Of a stretch of DNA of 15,496 bases, positions 1 to 6,460 are shown in pieces. Source of the stretch: Clostridiales bacterium. Lineage in GTDB: Bacteria > Bacillota > Clostridia > Lachnospirales > WQUN01. The DNA lies in the NCBI GenBank assembly GCA_031269415.1, contig JAISZF010000084.1:1-15496 (forward strand), written 5' to 3'. The translations under genes were made by a program, and so were the position numbers. Every line of letters begins with the position of its first letter. Position 1 is the stretch's first letter. The notes beneath the pieces are model-generated. The model had not been told where the DNA came from and did not search any database. It worked only from the letters and a program-made list of their open reading frames with translations.

Positions 1-19
1 AAAATTTGTTTGTTAGCAT
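1..19 (-). CDS. Possible 5' end of a divergent gene (start plus six codons)
   Basis: On the minus strand an ATG at 19-17 opens a frame (Met-Leu-Thr-Asn-Lys-Phe) that runs off the window. It is preceded by an AAAGGG ribosome binding site (31-26) with a 6-nt spacer. A minus-strand sigma-A promoter lies further upstream in the palindrome at 135-168. Start, ribosome binding site and promoter line up consistently, which is the only support. The product cannot be guessed from six codons. Confidence 0.4.
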
Positions 20-134
20 GAATATCCCTTTTTATACACTTTATTGCTTATTTGGTCGTACTCTTTACTGGTGGCGGTGTCGCCACCTTTCTTAAATCAG
101 TTCATGCTTCAGCTCTGAACTCACCCCCTTTTGC
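20..134 (-). other. Probable 5' leader of the divergent gene with two hairpins
   Basis: If the minus-strand promoter in the 135-168 palindrome is used, this stretch is a leader of about 115 nt. It holds two perfect inverted repeats: AGTTCA/TGAACT (99-104 with 116-121, 11-nt loop) and GGTGGCG/CGCCACC (70-76 with 81-87, 4-nt loop). On the minus strand neither is followed by a T tract, so neither looks like a terminator in that direction. On the plus strand the second is followed by TTTCTT and could be a weak terminator. I do not recognise a known riboswitch class here. Confidence 0.35.
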
Positions 135-168
135 TTGACATTGTATACTCTTCGGAATACAATGTCAA
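135..168. promoter_or_regulatory. Perfect 12-bp palindrome forming a symmetric two-way promoter
   Basis: The arms TTGACATTGTAT (135-146) and its exact reverse complement (157-168) flank a 10-nt centre. On the plus strand TTGACA (135-140) is followed after 17 nt by TACAAT (158-163). By symmetry the minus strand also reads TTGACA (168-163), 17 nt, TACAAT (145-140). Both are near-consensus sigma-A promoters with the ideal spacer. The element sits between a probable minus-strand start (19) and the plus-strand operon (310). As RNA it could instead fold into a long hairpin with a C(UUCG)G loop, and the short T run at 173-177 would make it a plus-strand terminator. The sequence alone does not separate these readings, and both could be true. 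Confidence 0.55.
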
Positions 169-192
169 ACAATTTTTCTGAACATAAAAGGA

Positions 193-221
193 TTGAGTCA
201 GGTGTTCGGCTATGATATACT
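193..221 (+). promoter_or_regulatory. Sigma-A promoter with extended -10 for the nucleosidase-SPL operon
   Basis: TTGAGT (193-198) is followed after 17 nt by TATACT (216-221). The TG one base before the -10 (213-214) makes an extended -10 element. Predicted transcription starts near 228, giving a leader of about 80 nt before the start codon at 310. The leader contains a small perfect inverted repeat, TGCGTG/CACGCA (245-250 with 261-266). It lies downstream of the palindromic promoter at 135-168, so the operon may have tandem promoters. Confidence 0.65.
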
Positions 222-309
222 TTTTCCGACGCTCGACGAATTCCTGCGTGGGCTGTCAGGCACGCAAAATACGTGACATGGCCGAATAAAAAACGAAACA
301 GGCGATAAA

Positions 310-1122
310 ATGATCTATATCCTAACAGCGTTATTCCAAGAAGCGAAACCGTATATTGAGATATACCGCCTGAAGAGAACGGCCGCGCTGGGCGGCGTAC
401 AGTTGTTTGAAGGGGAGGATTGCCGGCTGACAGTCTGCGGAATCGGGCCGGTTAAAGCGGCGGCCGCGGCTGCTCACACGATGACGCGGTACGCGCCGCG
501 CCGCGGCGATCTCTTTGTTAATATCGGGGCGGCGGGCAGTCTGGTTTTTAATATTGGAGAGATTGTCCTGTGCCATAAAATTGTAAACACTTTTACAGGC
601 GGAGAATTCTATCCCGCAATGCTGTATGAGCATCCGTTTCGAGAAGGAATTTTGGGCAGCTCCGGAAGCCCGGTCAGGGAATCCCGATATGAATTGACCG
701 ACATGGAAGGCGCGTTCGCGTATGAGGCCGCGCTGACATTTCTTCCGGCCGCGCGGATTCAGTGCGTAAAAGTCATATCGGATCGCCTGAACCCTGAAAG
801 TGTCTCGGCGAAAGCTCTGGAGAAGCTGATGTCCGTGACCGCCGGAAGAATAAGCGAGTGGCTGGACGGTTTAGCTGAACTCGATAAACCCAAAGATATT
901 CTTACAGAGGATGAGGGCCGGTTGATGGAGATTGTGTCTAAAAATATGAGACTTACATTCGCGATGAATCAAAAACTGCGGCAGGTATGCGTACAGGCGA
1001 AGATTCGGGGCGTCAACGCGTTCGCCGCGCTGATGGATGCGTCTGAAATCGCCGCGGTGAGCAAGACAGACAGCAAAGAGGCGTTTGTCGGGCTGATAAG
1101 CCGATTATCAGAGGGAGAATGA
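310..1122 (+). CDS. Nucleoside phosphorylase/MTA-SAH nucleosidase-like protein
   Basis: The first 160 or so residues carry the marks of the 5'-methylthioadenosine/S-adenosylhomocysteine nucleosidase (PNP/UDP) superfamily: an N-terminal strand with Glu11 where MTAN enzymes have a catalytic glutamate, GIGPVKAA (44-51), NIGAAGS (71-77), DMEGA (131-135, substrate-binding Glu133) and VISD (155-158, catalytic-type Asp158). In the family these enzymes cleave adenine from MTA, SAH and 5'-deoxyadenosine. The remaining residues to 270 are an alpha-helical-looking, charged extension not found in ordinary MTAN of about 230 residues. The ribosome binding site before ATG310 is weak (AGG). The gene is first in a tight operon with an MBL hydrolase and an SPL-like radical SAM protein, so disposal of a SAM-derived nucleoside is a reasonable inference. 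The substrate is not shown by the sequence. Confidence 0.8.
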   Translation: MIYILTALFQEAKPYIEIYRLKRTAALGGVQLFEGEDCRLTVCGIGPVKAAAAAAHTMTRYAPRRGDLFVNIGAAGSLVFNIGEIVLCHKIVNTFTGGEFYPAMLYEHPFREGILGSSGSPVRESRYELTDMEGAFAYEAALTFLPAARIQCVKVISDRLNPESVSAKALEKLMSVTAGRISEWLDGLAELDKPKDILTEDEGRLMEIVSKNMRLTFAMNQKLRQVCVQAKIRGVNAFAALMDASEIAAVSKTDSKEAFVGLISRLSEGE

Positions 1123-1123
1123 G

Positions 1124-1816
1124 ATGTTCAATTGTATCTTTGATTTCGCCACAGGTGTCTTTATAAAAATGGTAGACATGAGGCCGGTCCCCACAGGGCG
1201 GGTTACGGAGAATATTCTGGCGGTAAGGACGGGATCCGTGAGTTTCTTTCTCTATCAGAAGGATGGTTATATTATCGCGTTGGACGCGGGTTTCGGAAAA
1301 AAGGTAATTTTACGGGAGCTTTTCAGGCTGGGCATTCAGCCGGACAGCGTTTCCGCCGTGTTTTTAACCCATTCGGATATAGACCACGCGGGCGGGGTTT
1401 CCGTATTTACAAACGCCTTCGTTTATCTCTCCGCTGATGAGGAGCAAATGATAAAGCGGAATACGGCAAGGAAATTCGGATTTATATATAACGCGGCACT
1501 CAAAAGGCCCTACAGCCTGCTCAGGCAGGACGACGAAATCAGCGTCGGATCGATCAAAGCCCGCGCCATAGAAACACCGGGCCATACGCCCGGTTCTATG
1601 TGTTACTTAATAGACGGCGCTTTTTTATTTTCCGGCGACGCCTTTAATCTGATAGACGGGAAAGCATACCCGATCAGTAAGACGTATACAATGGATCAGG
1701 AAGAGCAGATAAGATCAATAAGAAAATTGGCATTACTCAAGGGCGTGGAAACGGCGTTTACGGCGCACAGAGGGTTTACGGGGAAATTCGAGGACGCGAC
1801 GGCGGATTACAGATGA
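1124..1816 (+). CDS. Metallo-beta-lactamase-fold hydrolase
   Basis: This is a 230-residue soluble protein with the ordered MBL motifs: D54 in an ALDAGFG strand, the metal motif LTHSDIDHAGG (81-91), TPGHTPGS (151-158, His154), SGDAF (170-174, Asp172) and TAHRG (213-217, His215). The first motif reads H-x-D-x-D-H rather than the usual H-x-H-x-D-H, a variant that also occurs in other MBL-fold families. ATG1124 follows the upstream stop by one base and has GGGAG six bases before it. The stop overlaps the next start by 4 bp (ATGA), so translation of the two is probably coupled. The substrate is unknown; the size and the GHTPGS motif fit small hydrolases of glyoxalase II or lactonase type. Confidence 0.85.
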   Translation: MFNCIFDFATGVFIKMVDMRPVPTGRVTENILAVRTGSVSFFLYQKDGYIIALDAGFGKKVILRELFRLGIQPDSVSAVFLTHSDIDHAGGVSVFTNAFVYLSADEEQMIKRNTARKFGFIYNAALKRPYSLLRQDDEISVGSIKARAIETPGHTPGSMCYLIDGAFLFSGDAFNLIDGKAYPISKTYTMDQEEQIRSIRKLALLKGVETAFTAHRGFTGKFEDATADYR

Positions 1817-2766
1817 AATATAACAGATATTTTTCTCATATCTACGCGGAGGAAGAGGTTTGGGGTTATCCGGCGGCGCAAAGGATCCGCGCGGCGTTTC
1901 CGGACAGCGTTTACATTCCGGTACGTCATTACAAGGATGTGTTTTGCGGAAACAGGCAGGACTTTAACCTGCAAAAGCGCAGCCCCAAATTAATTTTAGC
2001 CGTGAAGCGCGGCGCTCAGTATTATAGCGGATCGGGTATGTGCGACAGATTCGGGCATGACAGGTTTTTCTACACCTCGGATATTATGAATTGCCTGTAT
2101 GACTGCGAATACTGCTATTTAAGGGGCATATATCCTTCGGCTAATGTAGTGATATTCGTGAATCAGGAGGATTGCCTCGCCGAGGCGGAAAAGATCCTGC
2201 CCGCGTATATCTGCGTTTCATACGACACGGATCTGCTGGCGTTTGAACACCTGACGGGATTCGCGCGCGGATGGATAGGATTCTGCGGGAAACACCCGGA
2301 CGCGGAAATCGAGATACGCACAAAGAGCGCGGCGTTTAATCGGATTCAAGACTTAACGCCGCTTTCCAATGTCACGCTGGCGTGGACGCTTTCGCCGCGC
2401 GAGGCGGCGGCGCGCTTTGAAAAGGGAGCGCCGTCTCTGGCCGCCAGGCTGGCGAATATCCGCGCGGCCTTGGATAGAGGATGGCGGGTGCGGCTCTGCG
2501 TGGATCCGATAATCAAGTTTAAGGGATGGCGAGAGGCTTACCGGGAAGCGGCATTGATTATAAAACGCGAGATTGACCTCGAAAGGCTTTCAAGCGTCAG
2601 CATAGGCGCCTTCCGCGCTCCGCCGGATTGTTACGGGAGGATGCGCAAACTCTCACCGGATTCGGAAGTTCTGTCATATCCGATGGAGAAACGCGGCGGT
2701 GGCATGCGCTACCCGGATGAGGGTGAGGTTGTGGCTTGCTTTTCAGAGTTGATGGAGCGTGCGTAA
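1813..2766 (+). CDS. Spore photoproduct lyase family radical SAM protein
   Basis: This 317-residue protein has the SPL-type cluster motif C94-x3-C98-x2-C101 (NCLYDCEYCYL) that binds the 4Fe-4S centre and SAM. Known SPL repairs the 5-thyminyl-5,6-dihydrothymine lesion of UV-irradiated spore DNA during germination. The tyrosines either side of the third cysteine (Y100, Y102) match those implicated in radical transfer in Bacillus SPL. The stretch DTDLLAFEHLT (138-148) matches the SDIVGIDHLT region of Bacillus SplB as I remember it, but the position of H-donor Cys141 there is Tyr137 here. The nearest cysteine is Cys134, three residues earlier. The protein may therefore be a divergent SPL or an SPL-like enzyme with altered chemistry. 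It is the last gene of the operon, coupled to the MBL gene by a 4-bp overlap. No splA-like gene is visible. Confidence 0.85.
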   Translation: MKYNRYFSHIYAEEEVWGYPAAQRIRAAFPDSVYIPVRHYKDVFCGNRQDFNLQKRSPKLILAVKRGAQYYSGSGMCDRFGHDRFFYTSDIMNCLYDCEYCYLRGIYPSANVVIFVNQEDCLAEAEKILPAYICVSYDTDLLAFEHLTGFARGWIGFCGKHPDAEIEIRTKSAAFNRIQDLTPLSNVTLAWTLSPREAAARFEKGAPSLAARLANIRAALDRGWRVRLCVDPIIKFKGWREAYREAALIIKREIDLERLSSVSIGAFRAPPDCYGRMRKLSPDSEVLSYPMEKRGGGMRYPDEGEVVACFSELMERA

Positions 2767-2770
2767 AAGC

Positions 2771-2799
2771 TTGATAAACCGGTTAAAAAATAGTATCAT
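2771..2799 (+). promoter_or_regulatory. Sigma-A promoter for the DUF5711-like/CvpA/glycosyltransferase cluster
   Basis: TTGATA (2771-2776) is followed after 17 nt by TATCAT (2794-2799), one mismatch from consensus in each hexamer. The spacer contains the 8-bp palindrome AACCGGTT (2777-2784). It starts right after the SPL stop. The predicted leader runs from about 2806 to 2879 and carries a tight hairpin, AACGCCG/CGGCGTT (2821-2827 with 2831-2837, 3-nt loop), with no T tract after it. No terminator separates it from the upstream operon, so read-through is possible. Confidence 0.6.
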
Positions 2800-2879
2800 T
2801 CTTATGTGTGAACGCGCGGGAACGCCGATACGGCGTTTCGCAATATACATTCAATGGCTGTTCGCAATCGGGGGTTTTT

Positions 2880-4046
2880 ATGTCTGCAAAAGTGAAAATA
2901 AGCGCGGTGATTGCCGTAATCGCGCTGATACTGTCAATACGGCTGATTTTTTTTAACGGCGGCGAGGCGGCGGTTTTCAGCGTCACGGCGGCGGACACGG
3001 AAGAGTATCTGTCTTACAGTTATGACAGCGGGGCGTCTTTTTACAGTTTCAATTCAAAGGATTTCTTCTTCTGTACAAAAGATGGCGTCAAATTCATGTC
3101 GTCAAAGGGCGGACCGCATTGGGAGGAAATCATCAGCCTGACTTCGCCTGTATTGTACGGGAAGTGTGATATAATAGCGGTCGGCGAATCCAGAGGGCGG
3201 ACGGTTTATGTGTTCAACACCTTGGGAAAGATTATGGAACGGAAATTCAACGAACCGATGCTGAGTTTCTCCGTAAACAAATCCGGATACTTAACCGTCA
3301 TACTGCAAACCGCGTCCGGATACCGCGTCGAGACTTACAGCCCGGGCAGTGAAAGCGCCGTCTGGCAGTATGTGATGGTTAAGCCCAACGTGTATCCGGT
3401 ATCCGCGGATACATCCCCGGACGGCAAGGTTACCGCCGTCAGTCTGTTGGATCTCACTCCGGACGCCAGGCATAGCATGACATCGCAAATCCTGTTCATG
3501 TATACCAATGAATCGGACGCTTTGAAGGTTGAAAGCGCCGACGGGATCTTTGCCGGGGAAACGCTGACCGACCAGATCGCGCGCGTTTATTTTATGGACA
3601 CCCGTCTGCTAGCCGTATCCGATAAAACGATTGCCGCCTACAGTCTCGGCGGCAAAGACAAGATCAAAACAGACTGGCAATTTCCGCTCCAAAACGAGAT
3701 ATCGCGGTTCTGCCTGTACGGGGAAGCCGGCTTTTGTTTCATAACAGGCGAGCCTCTTCCGGACGCCGCCGAACCGCAGAACGTCGGGGTCTTAAATTTT
3801 TACGGCATGAACGGCCGCCGAACCGGCAAGTTTGATTCAGACGGCGGCGCGGAGTATTTGAGCATGAATTGGGGCGACGCGATCGTCGGCACGGGAAGGG
3901 ACTACGTCGCGGTGAACAGCCGCGGATCTCTCCTGTGGCGCTATAAGGCCGCCGCCGATCTGAATCAGTTGATATTTCTGGATAATGAAAACACCGCGCT
4001 TACGGTAGGCTCTTCCGGCGCCTCGATTATCCGGCGCGGCGCGTAG
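2880..4046 (+). CDS. DUF5711-like membrane-anchored beta-propeller protein
   Basis: I chose ATG2880 because a GGGGG ribosome binding site lies five bases upstream; an in-frame ATG at 2808 has no good site and would sit at the predicted transcription start. The 388-residue product has one N-terminal membrane anchor (residues about 5-25) after a short lysine-containing tail, then a long extracytoplasmic part made of repeated short beta-strand segments with hydrophobic, Gly and Asp patterning (for example VGESRGRTVYVFNTLG and AVNSRGSLLWRYKAA), as in PQQ/WD-like propellers. That size and build, and the CvpA-like gene 9 nt downstream, fit the clostridial DUF5711 family. No enzymatic motif is visible. 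I infer a scaffold or sensor on the outer face of the membrane, with no known substrate. Confidence 0.7.
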   Translation: MSAKVKISAVIAVIALILSIRLIFFNGGEAAVFSVTAADTEEYLSYSYDSGASFYSFNSKDFFFCTKDGVKFMSSKGGPHWEEIISLTSPVLYGKCDIIAVGESRGRTVYVFNTLGKIMERKFNEPMLSFSVNKSGYLTVILQTASGYRVETYSPGSESAVWQYVMVKPNVYPVSADTSPDGKVTAVSLLDLTPDARHSMTSQILFMYTNESDALKVESADGIFAGETLTDQIARVYFMDTRLLAVSDKTIAAYSLGGKDKIKTDWQFPLQNEISRFCLYGEAGFCFITGEPLPDAAEPQNVGVLNFYGMNGRRTGKFDSDGGAEYLSMNWGDAIVGTGRDYVAVNSRGSLLWRYKAAADLNQLIFLDNENTALTVGSSGASIIRRGA

Positions 4047-4055
4047 GTATCGCGA

Positions 4056-4742
4056 ATGACAGACTTAATTTGTTTAGCGATATTAATGTTTTTTATGTTT
4101 TCAGGCTGCGCCAGGGGGTTGGCGCGCTCCGCGTACGGAATGATTTCAACGGTTGTTTCAATGTGCCTTACATATATGTTTTTTCCGGAAGCCGTTCGCT
4201 TCCTGCGTATGTGCGGCGTATATTCCGCTTTGAAACAAACCATTGAGGAAACAATGAACCTGCAAGGCGCGGCGGACGAGACAGCCCGCCGCCTGCAAGC
4301 CGAATTTATACAGAGCCTGCCGCAATCCCCATTCATATTGGAGCATCTTCAGGCTAATAATAATCCGGAGGCTTACGCGGTACTGGACGTTTCCTCCCTC
4401 TCCGGCTATATCGCGGGTTATTTCGCGAACATGGCGGTTAATCTGATAGCGGTGGTCTTATTGTTTATAATAATCCGTATACTGCTGTCGTTAGCCATTA
4501 ATATTGTGGACATACTGACAAAGCTGCCAGTGCTTCATACGCTGAACAGGCTCGGAGGCGCGCTTTTCGGGCTGGCACAGGGGATTATATTCGTCTGGGT
4601 TGTTCTGTGCGTTTTAACATTCTTCTTCCTGAACGAGGAGAACGCCGCGCTGTTCAGTCAGATTGAAGCGGGAGTATTAACAGGCTTTTTATATAATAAC
4701 AACCCCATTATGAACCTTCTGGTGACTCTGATTCCCAAATAG
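4056..4742 (+). CDS. CvpA family membrane protein
   Basis: This is a 228-residue integral membrane protein. Hydrophobic segments lie near residues 3-17, 25-43, 112-147 (long enough for two) and 167-192. The block LNRLGGALFGLAQG (164-177) is the hallmark of CvpA proteins, which in enterobacteria are linked to colicin V production and envelope homeostasis. Between the second and third membrane segments is a soluble, partly charged region (about 50-110), as usual in the family. The start ATG4056 lies 9 nt after the upstream stop with only a weak AGG site, which suggests translation is coupled to the DUF5711-like gene. The molecular function of CvpA in Clostridia is not established. Confidence 0.75.
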   Translation: MTDLICLAILMFFMFSGCARGLARSAYGMISTVVSMCLTYMFFPEAVRFLRMCGVYSALKQTIEETMNLQGAADETARRLQAEFIQSLPQSPFILEHLQANNNPEAYAVLDVSSLSGYIAGYFANMAVNLIAVVLLFIIIRILLSLAINIVDILTKLPVLHTLNRLGGALFGLAQGIIFVWVVLCVLTFFFLNEENAALFSQIEAGVLTGFLYNNNPIMNLLVTLIPK

Positions 4743-4758
4743 ATTGGAGCAGGAACGA

Positions 4759-5709
4759 ATGAGAAGCGATTCGACACGTTGCACCATTGTGCTGCCCGTA
4801 CTTAATGAAGAAAGCGTAATCGAAAAAACCGCTTCGGAACTCTTCTCGGCTTTCTTGGAAGTCAACATGGATATCCTGTTTGTGGACGACGGATCCACGG
4901 ACTCAACCTGGAAAAAAATAACTGAATTAAGCCGTGACAACCCTTTAATCAGCGGTATGCGGTTCAGCAGGAACTTTGGCAAGGAAAGCGCGATGCTCGC
5001 GGGCATCTCCGATGCCCGCGGCGACTGCGTTATTGTGATGGACGCGGATCTCCAGCACCCTCCGTCGGCGGCGCTGGAGATGTTCAAGATGTGGAGCCGC
5101 GGCGCGGGCGAGATCATCGAAGGCGTAAAGACCCGCAGACAGGAAGAGGGTTTTCTGAACAAATTCGGAGCGAAAACCTTCTACAGGATTTTACGCGCGC
5201 TGTCCGGCATTGATTTAGACAACGCGTCCGATTTCAAACTGCTGGATCGCGCCGCTGCCGACCTGATTATATCTATGCCCGAACGCCAGACGTTTTTCCG
5301 CGCCATGTCCGGGTGGACGGGATTGAAGACGGCCAGGGTCTATTTCGACGCTCCACCCAGAGCCGGCGGCGTTTCAAAATTCTCAATGTTTAAATTGATG
5401 AAAATGGCCGTTAACTCCATTACCGCCTATACGTCTCTGCCCATGCAGCTCGTTACCGTCACAGGGTTGGGATTCTTCCTGTTTGCCCTTGTCATGTCCG
5501 TTCAGACGCTGTATATGAAACTCTATGGTAAAGCCGCCGGCGGCTTTACCACCGTTATTATACTTCTGCTGCTAATCGGCAGTATATTGATGATCAGTCT
5601 GGGGATCATCGGGATCTATATTTCAAAGATCTATAACGAGGTAAAATGCCGGCCTCGCTATGTACTGGCGGAAACGACAGGTGACCGTATCGGCGGCGGG
5701 AAGGTCTGA
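4759..5709 (+). CDS. GtrB/DPM1-like family 2 membrane glycosyltransferase
   Basis: ATG4759 is preferred over the in-frame TTG at 4744 because GGAG and AGGA lie just before it. The 316-residue product has a cytoplasmic GT-A domain: VLPVLNEE (11-18), VDDGSTD (42-48, nucleotide-sugar binding), the metal-binding MDADLQHPP (94-102) and FRAMSGW (180-186). Two C-terminal membrane helices follow (about 229-252 and 263-290). This build is typical of polyprenyl-phosphate glycosyltransferases that move glucose or a related sugar from UDP or GDP to undecaprenyl phosphate on the inner face of the membrane. The gene sits between a CvpA-like gene and a TagA/WecG-type gene, which points to an envelope polymer or its decoration. 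Donor sugar and acceptor cannot be read from the sequence. Confidence 0.85.
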   Translation: MRSDSTRCTIVLPVLNEESVIEKTASELFSAFLEVNMDILFVDDGSTDSTWKKITELSRDNPLISGMRFSRNFGKESAMLAGISDARGDCVIVMDADLQHPPSAALEMFKMWSRGAGEIIEGVKTRRQEEGFLNKFGAKTFYRILRALSGIDLDNASDFKLLDRAAADLIISMPERQTFFRAMSGWTGLKTARVYFDAPPRAGGVSKFSMFKLMKMAVNSITAYTSLPMQLVTVTGLGFFLFALVMSVQTLYMKLYGKAAGGFTTVIILLLLIGSILMISLGIIGIYISKIYNEVKCRPRYVLAETTGDRIGGGKV

Positions 5710-5710
5710 T

Positions 5711-6442
5711 ATGAGAAAGACAACCGAAATATTGGGCATTCCGATAGACGTCATAGACCACGCCGGAGCGCTGGACAGGCTGGAAGGTTTTATGAGCGAG
5801 GGCGGTTACCATCTGGCGGTTACGCCTAACCCCGAAATGATTATGCTGGCTCAAAAAGACGCGCGCGTTAAGGAAATCTTACGCTCGGCGGCGTTGGCCG
5901 CGCCAGACGGCGTCGGCGTGATACTGGCTTCCCATCTGACGGACAGCCCCATACCCCACAGGGTAACCGGATGCGACCTGATGCCCGACCTTCTGGAGCG
6001 TATGTCAAAAAACGGGCGTACCGCCTATTTTTTGGGCGGAAAGCCGGGTGTGGCGGAACAGGCTAAGCGCAACGCGGAGTCCCGTTTCCCTGGGATTAAA
6101 ATTATCGGCGCGCGGCATGGATATTTTAGCGAGGAAGACGATAAACTTATTACAAAGGAGTTGGCGGAAAAAAAACCGGATCTGCTGATGCTGGGATTAT
6201 CCATGGGCATGGCTTTGAACTGGGCGCATGATCACAGGGCGCTGAATATTTCCGTCATGGCGTGCGTAGGCGGTACCTTAGACATCATGAGCGGCGCGGT
6301 GGTTCGCGCGCCGAGGATTTTTCAGAGATTAGGGCTGGAATGGCTCTACCGGCTGGCGAGCGAGCCGCGGCGCGCGGGGCGCATGCTTCAACTGCCCGTA
6401 TTCGCGGCGATGGCCGTACGCGAAAGACTTTCGCGCAAATAA
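5711..6442 (+). CDS. WecG/TagA/CpsF family glycosyltransferase (GT26)
   Basis: ATG5711 follows the previous stop by one base and is preceded by GGGAAGG; an in-frame ATG at 5660 lies inside the upstream gene and is rejected. The 243-residue product shows the GT26 pattern: VTPNPEM (37-43, Thr38), APDGVGV (64-70, Asp66, where TagA has its catalytic aspartate), FLGGKPG near 114, DLLMLGLSMG near 157, and a C-terminal RAPRIFQRLGLEWLYRL block. TagA uses UDP-ManNAc to extend an undecaprenyl-PP-GlcNAc primer in wall teichoic acid synthesis; WecG does the equivalent step for enterobacterial common antigen. The C-terminal arginine-rich tail (SEPRRAGR) matches the membrane-targeting appendage of the family. 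The exact sugar used here is an inference from family. Confidence 0.88.
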   Translation: MRKTTEILGIPIDVIDHAGALDRLEGFMSEGGYHLAVTPNPEMIMLAQKDARVKEILRSAALAAPDGVGVILASHLTDSPIPHRVTGCDLMPDLLERMSKNGRTAYFLGGKPGVAEQAKRNAESRFPGIKIIGARHGYFSEEDDKLITKELAEKKPDLLMLGLSMGMALNWAHDHRALNISVMACVGGTLDIMSGAVVRAPRIFQRLGLEWLYRLASEPRRAGRMLQLPVFAAMAVRERLSRK

Positions 6443-6460
6443 TAAACTTATGAGGTATTT

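Noticed and set aside
70..87. Minus-strand GGTGGCGACACCGCC resembles the T-box antiterminator core
   Set aside because: The leader before it is far too short for T-box stem I, no terminator follows, and the match to the conserved core is poor.
2808..2879. Longer N terminus for the DUF5711-like protein from ATG2808
   Set aside because: There is no ribosome binding site, it coincides with the predicted transcription start, and the downstream ATG2880 has GGGGG at good spacing in front of a normal membrane anchor.
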